Notes: a model not told the origin generated them from the letters alone. 64,000 nt of DNA from Pseudomonas sp. H1h (GCF_000633255.1 NZ_AYMJ01000018.1:248001-312000), one strand, 5' to 3'. Shown: positions 8,725 to 17,829, counted from the first letter of the stretch. Translations and numbers: made by a program.

Positions 8725-9846
8725 ATGGCACGTTTGCTCGACTCTACCCCTAAACGCGACGGCTTCCGTCTGCCCGGCGAATTCGAACGCAAGACCGGCT
8801 GCTGGCTCGGCTGGCCGGAGCGCACCGACGTGTGGCGCAACGGCGCGAAACCGGCGCAGAAAGTCTGGGTGCAGATTGTCACGGCGATCTCCCACAGCGA
8901 ACCCGTCACCGTCTGCGCTTCGGCCGCGCAATTCGCCACCGCCCGCCGCCAGTTGCCGCCGCAAGTGCGCGTGGTCGAGATGACCTGCAACGACACCTGG
9001 TTCCGCGACAGCGGCCCCTGCTTTGTGGTCAACGATGAGCGCGGCGAAGTGCGCGGCGTCGATTTCGAGTTCAACGCCTACGGTGGCCTGGACGGCGGTC
9101 TCTACTACCCGTGGGACAAGGACGATCAGATCGCCAGCAAGATCCTCGAAATCGAGCGCTTCGACCGCTACCGCGCACCGCTGATTGCCGAACTGGGCGG
9201 GATCCAGAGCGACGGCCAGGGAAGCATCCTCACCACCGAACAATGCCTGCTCAACCGCAATCGCAACCAGCATCTGGGCAAGGACGAAGTCACCCGGCGC
9301 CTGACCGATTACCTCGGTGCCGAGCAGGTGATCTGGCTGCCACGTGGCTGCAAGTTCGATGAAACCGACGGCCATGTCGATGACCTCGCATGTTTCGTGC
9401 GTCCCGGCGAAGTGGTGCTGCAATGGACCGACAACCGCGATGACCCGCAATGGGAAATTTATCAGGAGGCCTACGACATCCTGCGCAGCACCCGCGACAG
9501 TCGCGGTCGCGAGTTGATCGTGCACAAGCTGCCGCAACCGGACGTGCTGGAGTGGACCGCCGAAGAAGCCGAAGGCCTCGATCAGCAGGACAGCACCCAC
9601 ACCCGTCAGGCCGGCACGAAAATCTGTGCGTCGTACATCAACTACTACGCCGGCAACAGCTCGATCGTGGTGCCGCTGTTTGGTGATCGCAACGATCAGG
9701 TGGCACTGGCGACCCTTGCCGAACTGTTCCCGCAGCACAAGATCGTCGGCATTGAAAACTCCCGGGAAATCCTCCTCGGTGGCGGCAACGTCGCGTGTAT
9801 CACCATGCCGCAGTACGCCGGCACGCCTTACAAAAAGGGGGTGTAA
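8725..9846 (+). CDS. Agmatine deiminase family protein (peptidylarginine-deiminase fold)
   Basis: It probably hydrolyses the guanidine group of agmatine (to N-carbamoylputrescine and ammonia) or of a related guanidino substrate. Hallmarks of the family are visible in the 373-residue protein: GCWLGWPERTDVWR near the N-terminus, the NDTWFRDSGPCF motif, ELGGIQSDGQGS, the DGHVDDLA motif with its catalytic His, and the C-terminal catalytic Cys358 in GGGNVACITMPQ. From memory, true AguA proteins usually read GGGNIHCIT there, so this copy may be a specialised paralogue. The start at 8725 is supported by ACGAGG eight bases upstream. The stop overlaps the next gene's start (TAATG), which implies translational coupling. 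Confidence 0.88.
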   Translation: MARLLDSTPKRDGFRLPGEFERKTGCWLGWPERTDVWRNGAKPAQKVWVQIVTAISHSEPVTVCASAAQFATARRQLPPQVRVVEMTCNDTWFRDSGPCFVVNDERGEVRGVDFEFNAYGGLDGGLYYPWDKDDQIASKILEIERFDRYRAPLIAELGGIQSDGQGSILTTEQCLLNRNRNQHLGKDEVTRRLTDYLGAEQVIWLPRGCKFDETDGHVDDLACFVRPGEVVLQWTDNRDDPQWEIYQEAYDILRSTRDSRGRELIVHKLPQPDVLEWTAEEAEGLDQQDSTHTRQAGTKICASYINYYAGNSSIVVPLFGDRNDQVALATLAELFPQHKIVGIENSREILLGGGNVACITMPQYAGTPYKKGV

Positions 9847-10946
9847 TGATGGGCCTGCACAAACTGACTCAAGCGTTATTGCTGGTGCTTGCACCCCTGT
9901 GTGTGCAGGCCGCCGACACGGCCAAACCGGTGGTTAACCTGTACATCTGGGGCGAATACCTGGCCCCGGATACGCTGAGGAATTTCGAAGCAAAAACCGG
10001 CATTCACGTGGTCGCCGATCACTTCGATTCGCTGGAAACCGTGGAGACCAAACTGCTCACCGGACGTAGTGGCTATGACCTGGTGCTGACCGCCGGCCAG
10101 CACCTGTCGCGGGCCATCGAGAGCGGCGCGATCCAGCCGTTGGACAAGGCACGGGTGCCGCACTTTGCCGGGGTGGGTGAAGAGTTTCGCCAGCACATGG
10201 CGGTGTTCGATCCGGGCAACCGCTACGCCGGGATCTACGCCTGGGGCACCACCGGGGTGGGTTATCGGGAAGACGCGATCCGGCAGCGCCTGCCGAATGC
10301 GCCAACCGACAGCTGGGCGATGCTGTTCGACCCGGCAGTGGTATCGAAATTTGCCGATTGCGGGGTGAGTCTGCTCAACGACCCGAACGAGGTGTTCGCG
10401 GCGGTCATGAAATACATGGGCCTGGACATCAACCGGCAGAGCCTCGACGACCTGAAACTCGCCGAGCAGCAACTGGCGAAGATCCGCCCGTACATTCGCT
10501 ACTTCGACAATGACCTGAACATCAGCGACCTGGCCAACGGCAACACCTGCGTAGCGATGTCGTGGAACGGCAACGTGGCGATTGCGGCAGGGCAGGCGCA
10601 GGCGGCAAACAAGCCGTTCAAGCTCAGTTACCGCATCCCGAAAGAAGGCACGCTGATCTGGTTTGACGCCATGGTCATTCCCAAGGATGCACCGCATCCC
10701 CAGGCCGGGCTGGCGTTGATGGATTACCTGATGACCCCCGAGGTGATCGCGCCGATCACCGACACCATTCACTACGCCAACGCGATCACGGCGGCGGACG
10801 GTTTGGTGGATGCGTCGATCCGCAATGATCCGGGGACGTACCCGTCAGAGGCGGTGAGGGCTTCGCTGTACAGCAAGAATGACAATGGCAAGGTGTTCAA
10901 CCGGGCGTTGATCCGGGCGTTCAGCAAGTTGAAATCAGGTCTGTGA
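9846..10946 (+). CDS. Periplasmic polyamine-binding protein (PotF/SpuD-like)
   Basis: This is the extracellular solute-binding protein of a polyamine ABC transporter, about 366 residues. It has a signal peptide ending near CVQAADT. The mature start VVNLYIWGEYLAPDTLRNFEAKTGI is characteristic of PotD/PotF proteins; later segments such as NDPNEVFAAVMKYMG and AMSWNGNVAIA also fit. Its start overlaps the deiminase stop by one base, so the two form an operon. No permease or ATPase genes follow, so it may feed a transporter encoded elsewhere or work in signalling or sensing. Two adjacent ATGs (9846, 9849) are possible. Confidence 0.88.
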   Translation: MMGLHKLTQALLLVLAPLCVQAADTAKPVVNLYIWGEYLAPDTLRNFEAKTGIHVVADHFDSLETVETKLLTGRSGYDLVLTAGQHLSRAIESGAIQPLDKARVPHFAGVGEEFRQHMAVFDPGNRYAGIYAWGTTGVGYREDAIRQRLPNAPTDSWAMLFDPAVVSKFADCGVSLLNDPNEVFAAVMKYMGLDINRQSLDDLKLAEQQLAKIRPYIRYFDNDLNISDLANGNTCVAMSWNGNVAIAAGQAQAANKPFKLSYRIPKEGTLIWFDAMVIPKDAPHPQAGLALMDYLMTPEVIAPITDTIHYANAITAADGLVDASIRNDPGTYPSEAVRASLYSKNDNGKVFNRALIRAFSKLKSGL

Positions 10947-10953
10947 AAAGCCA

Positions 10954-10986
10954 ACCCTCACCCCAGCCCTCTCCGGGAGGGTGAGG
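10954..10986. repeat. Palindromic element CCCTCACC-CCAGCCCTCT-...-GGTGAGGG
   Basis: The arms CCCTCACC (10955) and GGTGAGGG (ending ~10986) enclose CCAGCCCTCTCCGGGAG. This is a palindromic extragenic element different from the GTGGGAGCGGG REP class. It overlaps the 3' end of the AlkA-like gene and supplies its stop codon. Confidence 0.75.
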
Positions 10987-11605
10987 GCAACGGTTTTGCC
11001 ACGCGCCACAAATACCACGCTGCCACCGTCCGGTACGGGCTCCACGTCAGGCCGATTTCGATCATCTGCTTGCGCGTCGGCTGCACTTCCAGCCCCTTCA
11101 ACCGGCGATAACCCTCGCGCACGCCGAAGTCGTCCGCCGGCAGGATATCCATGCGCTCCAGGCTGTAAATCAGCAGCATCTCCACAGTCCAGCGGCCAAC
11201 CCCGCGCAGGCTGACGAGGCGCTCGATCAACGCCTCGTCATCCATCGCCAGCGCGGTGGGATAATCCGGCACCACGCCGTCCAGGCTCGCCTGGGCGATG
11301 CCCTGAATCGTCGCAATCTTGCCCGCCGAGAAGCCACAGCCGCGCAGTTGATCGAAGCCCGCCGCCAGAATCTGCGCAGGTCGGGGGAACGTCTGCCCGG
11401 GAAACAATGCCACCAGACGCCCGACAATCGCGTCGCCGGCCTTGGCGTGCAGTTGCTGATAGGCAATCGCCCGCACCAGCGACTCGTAAGGATCACGCGC
11501 CGGGTGCGGTTGATGCAGGCAGGGGCCGACAGCGCTGATGTGCCGCTGCCAGTCCTCGTCGAGTGCGGCCAGATGTTTGCGGGCCGCTTGATAACGCTCG
11601 GCCAT
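10958..11605 (-). CDS. AlkA-like DNA-3-methyladenine glycosylase (HhH-GPD)
   Basis: This base-excision-repair glycosylase removes alkylated bases. It has 215 residues, shorter than E. coli AlkA because it lacks the N-terminal TBP-like domain. The HhH-GPD core is present: a helix-hairpin-helix LVSLRGVGRWTVEMLLIYSL (~120-140) followed by the catalytic aspartate in ILPADDFGVREGY. It is the last gene of the ada operon, two bases after the preceding stop. The last nine or so residues (PSPSRRGLG) and the stop are encoded by a palindromic repeat element, so the original C-terminus was probably replaced. Confidence 0.9.
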   Translation of the reverse strand: MAERYQAARKHLAALDEDWQRHISAVGPCLHQPHPARDPYESLVRAIAYQQLHAKAGDAIVGRLVALFPGQTFPRPAQILAAGFDQLRGCGFSAGKIATIQGIAQASLDGVVPDYPTALAMDDEALIERLVSLRGVGRWTVEMLLIYSLERMDILPADDFGVREGYRRLKGLEVQPTRKQMIEIGLTWSPYRTVAAWYLWRVAKPLPSPSRRGLG

Positions 11606-11607
11606 GC

Positions 11608-12405
11608 TTATTTCAGCAGACCGTTGACTTCGCCGTAGGTCAGCGCCTTGAGCGCATGGGTGTCGAGCTTGCCGCTGGCAAAGAAACTTTTCACCAGGGT
11701 ATCCATTGCGCCATAGAGGAACTCGGCGATGCCGGAGCCGGCGCTCAAACGGCGCACACCCAGGGCCTGAAGCTCCTCGGGCGAGGGCAGGCTGGCGAAC
11801 CCCAGGACGTTGACCGGCAACGATGTGCCTTTGCAGATCGCCTCGATTTCATAGGCAGCGGTGACGCCGGCCGCGAACAAACCATCAGCCCCGGCCGCCT
11901 GGTACAGCGCCGAGCGCCGCAGGGTTTCAGCGACGCGGTCTTGCGCCGGGACCAGGCCTTTTAGGTAAACGTCGGTGCGGGCGTTGATGAACAGCTTCAC
12001 ATCACGCTTCTGAGCGACTTGCCGCGCCACTTCGATCTTGCGCGCCAACAGCTCTGGTGCGCCGCTGCCGTCCTCGATATTGATCCCGACCGCACCGGCG
12101 GCCAACACCGCATCGATGACCTCGGCCACGCGCCCCAGGTCATCGGAATAACCGGCTTCGATGTCCACGCTCAGCGGCACCTTGATCACCCGGGCGATGG
12201 ACTCCACGGTGGACATCAAGCGTTCGAGGGGCAGGGTATTGCCGTCCGGATAACCATGGGCCCAGGCCACCGCCGCGCTGCTGGTGGCGACCGCTTTGCC
12301 GCCCGCGTGCTCGACCAGTCGCGCACCGGTGGCATCGGCGACGTTGGTCAGGATCAGCAGGCCATCCTGGTGCAGCTGGTGAAACTGTGTGTCGAGTGTG
12401 CTCAT
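11608..12405 (-). CDS. Isocitrate lyase/PEP mutase family protein
   Basis: This is a 265-residue TIM-barrel protein of the ICL/PEPM superfamily, whose members form or cleave C-C or P-C bonds in 2-oxo acids. Family signatures are SVDIEAGYSDD (metal/substrate site), GINIEDGSG and FINARTDVYL. The KKCGH loop of genuine isocitrate lyases is absent, so it is closer to oxaloacetate decarboxylase/PEP mutase-like members; the substrate is unknown. It sits between ada (30 bases upstream) and the glycosylase (2 bases downstream), which suggests co-induction by alkylation stress. Its role there is unclear. Confidence 0.87.
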   Translation of the reverse strand: MSTLDTQFHQLHQDGLLILTNVADATGARLVEHAGGKAVATSSAAVAWAHGYPDGNTLPLERLMSTVESIARVIKVPLSVDIEAGYSDDLGRVAEVIDAVLAAGAVGINIEDGSGAPELLARKIEVARQVAQKRDVKLFINARTDVYLKGLVPAQDRVAETLRRSALYQAAGADGLFAAGVTAAYEIEAICKGTSLPVNVLGFASLPSPEELQALGVRRLSAGSGIAEFLYGAMDTLVKSFFASGKLDTHALKALTYGEVNGLLK

Positions 12406-12435
12406 CGAAATCCCTTCTTTTATGTTGTGCCGTGG

Positions 12436-13518
12436 TCAGAAAGCCAGTGGCTGCGTGAGCTGCACGGCGGCGTTTTCCAGCCGTAGCAGAAACGCCTTGC
12501 GCGGCTGCCCACCACCATAGCCGGTCAGCGAACCATCCGCACCGATCACCCGATGGCATGGCACCACGATCGCCAGGCGATTGTGCCCGTTGGCCAGCCC
12601 CACCGCACGACTGGCGCCGGGTTTGCCCAGGCGTGCGGCGACACTGCCGTAGGTGCTGGTGCAGCCATAAGGGATGTTCAGCAGTTCGCGCCAGACTTGC
12701 CGCGCGAACTCGCTGCCGGGCAGGTGCAAGGGTACGCTGAACACGCTGCGCGTACCGGCAAAATATTCGTTCAGTTGCTGCTCGATCTGCTGCAGATGGG
12801 CGTTGTGCCCCGGTGCGACCACGTAGCCGTGGCGGGTCTGCAGCTCATTGATCTCGCGGGTCAGTGCCGGGCGATCGAGAAACTCCAGCAATACCAGCCC
12901 GCGATGTTCGGCCATGGCGATCATCGGCCCCAACGGCGTGGTCAGACGGGTGAACAGTAGCGGTTCACTGTTGGCCGCCCGGCCCGGGGTGATGTGGAAC
13001 GACTTCTGGAACGCATCGCGAAAACCGCTGAGCGATTCGTAGCCGGAATCAAACGCCGCATGGTCAATCGACGTACCTTGGCGGATTCCGCCCAGCGCCA
13101 TGCCCAGCCGACGGGTGCGCAGCCAGGCGTGGAAAGTCATGCCGAAATGCTGCTTGAACCAGCGCCGCAGCTTCAGCGGCTCGATGCCTGCGGCCAGCAA
13201 CTGAGCGTCGCTCCAGCGCAGCTCCGGGTCCGCATCGACGGCGGTCAGCAGGCGCTGCACCCATTCGGGGGCAATCGCGGCGGCGTCCAGCGGTTTGCAG
13301 CGCAGGCAAGCGCGATAGCCGGCCGTCAGGCATTCATCGGCATGGGCGAAGAATTCGACGTTTTCCGGTTTCGGCTTGCGCGCCGTGCAACTGGGGCGGC
13401 AGAAGATCCCGGTGGTTTTCACGGCCGTGAAAAACACCCCCTCATAGGCGGTGTCGCGTTCGAGCATGGCGCGAACCATCTCGGCGTGGGGCGGCAGGAT
13501 TGCGGTTTGTATGTTCAT
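12436..13518 (-). CDS. ada: Bifunctional Ada: methylphosphotriester/O6-methylguanine methyltransferase and AraC activator
   Basis: Ada repairs methylated DNA and, once methylated at its N-terminal Cys, activates the adaptive response. The Zn/acceptor cysteines C40, C44, C71 and C74 appear in GIFCRPSC and ACLRC. An AraC-type helix-turn-helix domain follows (~85-185, with DHAAFDSGYESLSGFRDAF). The methyltransferase domain carries the acceptor C321 in VVPCHRVIG and ends by residue 360. Length and spacing match E. coli Ada. It heads a minus-strand operon with the PEP mutase-like and AlkA-like genes and is presumably autoregulated. Confidence 0.95.
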   Translation of the reverse strand: MNIQTAILPPHAEMVRAMLERDTAYEGVFFTAVKTTGIFCRPSCTARKPKPENVEFFAHADECLTAGYRACLRCKPLDAAAIAPEWVQRLLTAVDADPELRWSDAQLLAAGIEPLKLRRWFKQHFGMTFHAWLRTRRLGMALGGIRQGTSIDHAAFDSGYESLSGFRDAFQKSFHITPGRAANSEPLLFTRLTTPLGPMIAMAEHRGLVLLEFLDRPALTREINELQTRHGYVVAPGHNAHLQQIEQQLNEYFAGTRSVFSVPLHLPGSEFARQVWRELLNIPYGCTSTYGSVAARLGKPGASRAVGLANGHNRLAIVVPCHRVIGADGSLTGYGGGQPRKAFLLRLENAAVQLTQPLAF

Positions 13519-13626
13519 GGCTAGAGCTTAAATCCAGGATTTCGATGGCTCCACCGAAAAATCGACAATGAATTTTTTTGATTCTGCACCACAATCAGCG
13601 GGTCGCCGATTTGAGGAAGCAACCCC

Positions 13627-14040
13627 ATGCAACCGTTCATCATCCAACGTATCGACCACATCGTCCTGCGCGTCGCAGAGCTGCAGCGCAGTATCGATTT
13701 TTACGGCCAGGTATTCGGTGCCGAAGTGGTCAGGCACAACGAGAAACTGGGGCTGGTGCACCTGCGTGCCGGCAGTTCGATGATCGATCTTGTCGACTTG
13801 CAGGGTGAGTTGGGGCGCAAGGGCGGCGGGGCGGCCGGTGCCGAGCGGCGCAACGTCGATCACTTCTGCCTGCGCATCGAACCGTTCGATGAACCGGCGC
13901 TGACCGAACACTTGCAGGCGCACGGCCTGAGCGTCGAAAAAGCCGCCAGACGTTTTGGCGCCGAGGGCTATGGTCTGTCGCTGTACTGCTTCGACCCGGA
14001 CGGCAATCAGGTCGAACTCAAAGGCCCGTCCGAGGCTTAA
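13627..14040 (+). CDS. VOC-family (glyoxalase/bleomycin-resistance fold) protein
   Basis: This 137-residue single-domain vicinal-oxygen-chelate protein opens with IQRIDHIVLRVAELQRSIDFY, the first beta-alpha-beta-beta-beta unit. The second unit shows VDHFCLRIEPFD and ends CFDPDGNQVELKGP. The metal ligands expected of the fold (H near residue 11, E near 133) are present. Substrate cannot be assigned. A GAGGAAG ribosome-binding site precedes the ATG. Its stop overlaps the stop of the convergent LysE gene by four bases. Confidence 0.88.
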   Translation: MQPFIIQRIDHIVLRVAELQRSIDFYGQVFGAEVVRHNEKLGLVHLRAGSSMIDLVDLQGELGRKGGGAAGAERRNVDHFCLRIEPFDEPALTEHLQAHGLSVEKAARRFGAEGYGLSLYCFDPDGNQVELKGPSEA

Positions 14041-14657
14041 GCCCGTTTCGCCATCAGCAGCACCGAAGCCGCCGCCGACAGCAGTCCCGCGCAGCAACGG
14101 TTGAAGATGCGTTTGCCGCGCGGCTCGGCGAACCAGCGGCGCATGTGCAGGCCCATCCAGGCGTAGGCGCCGATGGCGATCCATTCCAGCAGCAGGAACA
14201 GCGCGCCGAGCACGGCGAATTGCGCCGGTACCGGACGGCTCGGGTCGACGAATTGCGGCAGAAACGCGGTGAACAGCAGGATCGCTTTCGGATTACCCGC
14301 CGCCACCAGAAACTCCTGGCGCGCCAGGCGGAATAAGCCAACCGAGGTGCCTGTTAGCTGCTGCCCGGCATCGGGATTGGCCCGCCACAGTTGCCACGCC
14401 AGGTACAACAAATACGCCGCGCCGATGATCTTGATCGCGTGGAACAGCCATTCCGAGGTTTGCAGCACCACCGACAGTCCCGCGCCAGCGAGGGCGATCA
14501 TCCCGGCGAACGCCAGAATCCGCCCGATACCGGCCGCGCAGGCACGTCGATAACCATAACGGGTGGCATTGCTCACCGACAGCAGGTTGTTCGGGCCGGG
14601 GGCCATGTTCAGGGCGAAACAGGCCGGGAGAAACAGTGTGAGCGTGGCGAGGTCCAT
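14037..14657 (-). CDS. LysE/RhtB-family amino-acid exporter
   Basis: This 206-residue inner-membrane exporter has about six hydrophobic segments. The signature FALNMAPGPNNLLSVSNATRYG near residue 15 is diagnostic of LysE/RhtB translocators, as is GNPKAILLFTAFLPQF around residue 120. The physiological substrate (amino acids or derivatives) cannot be read. The start at 14657 fits the normal N-terminus; an upstream extension to 14726 does not. It is convergent with the VOC gene. Confidence 0.9.
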   Translation of the reverse strand: MDLATLTLFLPACFALNMAPGPNNLLSVSNATRYGYRRACAAGIGRILAFAGMIALAGAGLSVVLQTSEWLFHAIKIIGAAYLLYLAWQLWRANPDAGQQLTGTSVGLFRLARQEFLVAAGNPKAILLFTAFLPQFVDPSRPVPAQFAVLGALFLLLEWIAIGAYAWMGLHMRRWFAEPRGKRIFNRCCAGLLSAAASVLLMAKRA

Positions 14658-14933
14658 GGCGGCACTCCAGAAACGTGGATGCGCATTTTTATCACAGCCC
14701 CCGGGCGTAGCGCCCCGTACAGTCAAGCGACGCTGTCGCGGTACAGCGTCGATGCTCGTTGATCAACCCGGTCGAACTTTACGCTGCCACGGCCACTCAG
14801 AAAGACTCGAAGGGGGTGGCTGCGGCAGAAAAAAATTGCCTGCCCAGTCAGCATGGGCGGAGGCCGTGATAACTTCGCCCTTTGTCATACCAACCCTGCA
14901 AGGCCCCAGGCGGCCCCACCAAGAGCGAAATAC

Positions 14934-15548
14934 ATGCAATCAAAGGCTCGTGATGTTTATGTGCCACCAGTGCTGCAAGATCTGCGGGCCGGCACTGCCG
15001 AACTGCACATCGCACTGGAAAAACGCCTTCCTTTTTTCTCCGATCAGCTCGATGCGGACGCCTTCCACCGGTTGATGCAGGCCTATTACGGGTTTTACCA
15101 GCCACTGGAAACCGCCTTGCTCGACAGCGCCTGCATTCCCGCCGATTTCGATCTCGCCCCGCGACTCAAGACCCCAACCCTGCAACGCGATCTGCACAAC
15201 ATGGGCGAGTCGACCCAGGGGCTGGAGCGCTTGCCGATCTGTCGCAAATTGCCGGTCATCGATTCCGGCGCGGCGTGCCTGGGCGTGTTGTACGTGCTCG
15301 AAGGCGCGACGCTGGGCGGGCAGATCCTGCGCCGCGAAATCGCCACGCGCCTGAGTCTGGACGCCGACAACGGTGCAGCCTTTCTCGACGTTTACGGCGC
15401 CGCCACCGGCCGCCGCTGGCGCGATTTCATTGAATACCTGGGCGCGTGCCCGATGGACGTCGACGAGCGTGCGGCTGTTGTCGCCGCGGCTCAAACCACA
15501 TTCAGCTGTTTCGAGCGCTGGCTCGAAAGCCGGGAGGTACTGGCATGA
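14934..15548 (+). CDS. bphO: Heme oxygenase for biliverdin supply (BphO)
   Basis: BphO cleaves heme to biliverdin IX, the chromophore of the bacteriophytochrome encoded next. The 204-residue protein has the proximal-heme-ligand helix with LHIALEKRLPFF (H near residue 25) and the distal helix with YVLEGATLGGQIL, where the GxxxG-like flexible stretch lies over the heme. The start MQSKARDVYVPP at 14934 fits homologues. The stop overlaps the bphP start (ATGA), so the two proteins are translationally coupled. Confidence 0.94.
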   Translation: MQSKARDVYVPPVLQDLRAGTAELHIALEKRLPFFSDQLDADAFHRLMQAYYGFYQPLETALLDSACIPADFDLAPRLKTPTLQRDLHNMGESTQGLERLPICRKLPVIDSGAACLGVLYVLEGATLGGQILRREIATRLSLDADNGAAFLDVYGAATGRRWRDFIEYLGACPMDVDERAAVVAAAQTTFSCFERWLESREVLA

Positions 15549-17791
15549 CCCCGCAAGACCAAGAAGCCTTTGAAGAACTGCTGGCCAACTGCGCCGACGA
15601 ACCGATTCGCTTTCCCGGCGCGATCCAGCCCCATGGCCTGTTGCTGACCCTGAGCGAGCCTGCTCTGGAAATCATTCAGATCAGCGCCAACGTCGAGTCC
15701 TTACTGGCGCGCCCGGCAGAACAACTGATCGGTCAGCCGCTGCACAGTCTGCTCGGTGACGTGCACGCCGCTGCCGTGCGCGCAGCCATGCAGCAAGCGT
15801 CATTCTCCGACGCGGGACCGCTGCATTTTCACCTCAACGGCACCGCGTTCGAAGGCCTGCTGCACCGCCATCAGGGCGTGTTGATTCTGGAACTGGAAAT
15901 CCACGTCGAGAACTTCCAGCCGCGTAACGTCGCCGGCAACCAGACCCACCTGGGGCGCATGCTCCAGCGCCTGCAAGCGGCGACCACGTTGCAGGCGCTG
16001 TACGACATCAGCGTCAAGGAAATCCAGGCGATGACCGGTTACGACCGGGTGCTGATCTACCGATTCGAAGAGGAGGGGCACGGCCAGGTGATTGCCGAGG
16101 CGTCCGATCCGTCGATGGAAGTGTTCAATGGTCTGTTCTTCCCGGCCTCGGACATCCCCGAGCAGGCGCGTGAGCTGTATCGCACCAACTGGCTACGGAT
16201 CATCCCCAACGCCGATTACCAGCCGGTACCGCTGGTGCCCAAGCTGCGTCCTGACACCCAGACCGCGCTGGACCTGAGTTTCGCCACGCTGCGCAGCGTC
16301 TCGCCGATCCACTGTCAGTACATGAAGAACATGGGCGTGCTGTCGTCGATGAGCATTTCCCTGCTCAAGGGCGACAAATTGTGGGGCCTGATCAGTTGCG
16401 GCAACCGTCAGCCGCTGCACGTGCCGCATGAGCTGCGCAGCGCCTGTCAGACCATCGGCCAGGTATTGTCGCTGCAGATCAGCGCCATGGAAGCGCTGGA
16501 AATCAGCCGTCAGCGTGAAGAAAAGGTTGAGGCGCTGGCGCTGCTCAATCAGGCAATGATCGATTCGCCGCAAAACGTTTTCGACGGTCTGGCGCAGCAG
16601 CCGCAAGTGCTGATGGCGCTGGCCGGGGCGGGAGGTATCGCGATCATCGAAGACAAGCAGTTGCACCGTTACGGCAACTGCCCGGAGCCGGATGACATCC
16701 GCGCTTTGCACCGCTGGTTGCAGGACGGCGGCGAGGCGGTGTTCGCCAGTCATCACCTGGCCAGTGTGTACCCGCCCGCCGCGCAGTTTCAGCAAGTGGC
16801 CAGCGGCGTCCTTGCGATGAGCCTGCCCAAACCGGTGGACAACGGTGTGCTGTGGTTCCGCCCGGAAGTGAAAGAGAACATCAATTGGAGCGGCGATCCG
16901 CGCAAACCGCTGGATCTGGAAAACTCCGACGCCGGCCTGCGGCTGCGCCCGCGCACGTCATTCGAAATCTGGAAAGTCGAGATGGCCGGAATCTCCACCA
17001 AATGGAGCCACGGTGACCGGTTTGCCGCCAATGACCTGCGCCGCTCGGCCCTGGAAAACGATCTGGCCCGGCAAGTGCGCCGCGAGCAAGAGGCGGTGCG
17101 CGCACGGGACGAGTTGGTGGCGGTGGTCTCCCACGACCTGCGCAACCCGATGACGGTGATTTCGATGCTCTGCGGCATGATGCAGAAAGCCTTCAGCTCC
17201 GACGGCCCGCATACCTCACGGCGGATTTCCACAGCCATCGACACCATGCAGCAAGCGGCCGGGCGCATGAACACGCTGCTCGAAGACCTGCTCGATACCT
17301 CGAAAATCGACGCCGGGCGCTACAGCATCGCACCGCAGACTCTGGATGTCGGGCAGATGTTCGAGGAGACCCAGGCGCTGCTCGGGCCGCTGGCGCTGGA
17401 CAAGGACATCAGCATCTCGTTTGAAGCCGACGCCGATCTGAAAATCCATGCCGATCCGGAGCGTCTGTTTCAGGTGCTGTCGAACCTGATCGGCAACGCG
17501 ATCAAGTTCACGCCACACAGGGGCTCGGTGGGCGTGCTGGCGAAGTCGGTGGGTAACGAAATCGTGTTCACCGTGCGTGATACCGGCGAAGGCATTCCCA
17601 AGGAAAACCTGGCACATGTGTTTGACCGCTACTGGACGGTGAAGGAGGGCAATCCGACCGGAACCGGGTTGGGTTTGTACATCACTCAGGGCATCGTTGA
17701 AGCCCATGGCGGGCGGATCGAGGCCAGCAGCGAGCCGGGAAAGGGCACCGAGTTTCGGTTCACCGTGCCGGTGAGTGTTGAAAACCGATGA
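15545..17791 (+). CDS. bphP: Bacteriophytochrome histidine kinase
   Basis: This is a red/far-red photoreceptor kinase of 748 residues. The PAS domain begins with the chromophore-binding C16 in ANCADEPIRFPGAIQPHG. The GAF domain (~135-310) shows PASDIPEQAR and the biliverdin-pocket stretch SPIHCQYMKNMGV. The PHY domain runs to ~510 with the tongue motif WFRPE and the later RTSFEIWK. The kinase follows, with H530 in VSHDLRNP and the ATP-binding boxes NLIGNAIKF, DTGEGIP and GTGLGLYI. No response regulator follows directly, so its partner is elsewhere. Confidence 0.96.
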   Translation: MTPQDQEAFEELLANCADEPIRFPGAIQPHGLLLTLSEPALEIIQISANVESLLARPAEQLIGQPLHSLLGDVHAAAVRAAMQQASFSDAGPLHFHLNGTAFEGLLHRHQGVLILELEIHVENFQPRNVAGNQTHLGRMLQRLQAATTLQALYDISVKEIQAMTGYDRVLIYRFEEEGHGQVIAEASDPSMEVFNGLFFPASDIPEQARELYRTNWLRIIPNADYQPVPLVPKLRPDTQTALDLSFATLRSVSPIHCQYMKNMGVLSSMSISLLKGDKLWGLISCGNRQPLHVPHELRSACQTIGQVLSLQISAMEALEISRQREEKVEALALLNQAMIDSPQNVFDGLAQQPQVLMALAGAGGIAIIEDKQLHRYGNCPEPDDIRALHRWLQDGGEAVFASHHLASVYPPAAQFQQVASGVLAMSLPKPVDNGVLWFRPEVKENINWSGDPRKPLDLENSDAGLRLRPRTSFEIWKVEMAGISTKWSHGDRFAANDLRRSALENDLARQVRREQEAVRARDELVAVVSHDLRNPMTVISMLCGMMQKAFSSDGPHTSRRISTAIDTMQQAAGRMNTLLEDLLDTSKIDAGRYSIAPQTLDVGQMFEETQALLGPLALDKDISISFEADADLKIHADPERLFQVLSNLIGNAIKFTPHRGSVGVLAKSVGNEIVFTVRDTGEGIPKENLAHVFDRYWTVKEGNPTGTGLGLYITQGIVEAHGGRIEASSEPGKGTEFRFTVPVSVENR

Positions 17792-17794
17792 ATA

Positions 17795-17823
17795 GTCCGT
17801 GCCCCGGCGAACGGGGCACGGAC
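17795..17823. terminator. Hairpin between bphP and the convergent toxin-like gene
   Basis: A perfect 12-bp stem GTCCGTGCCCCG / CGGGGCACGGAC with a 5-base loop lies four bases after the bphP stop and just before the stop of the convergent gene. It has no T tract, so it may end transcripts by stalling or rho or protect 3' ends from either side. Confidence 0.65.
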
Positions 17824-17829
17824 CCGGGG

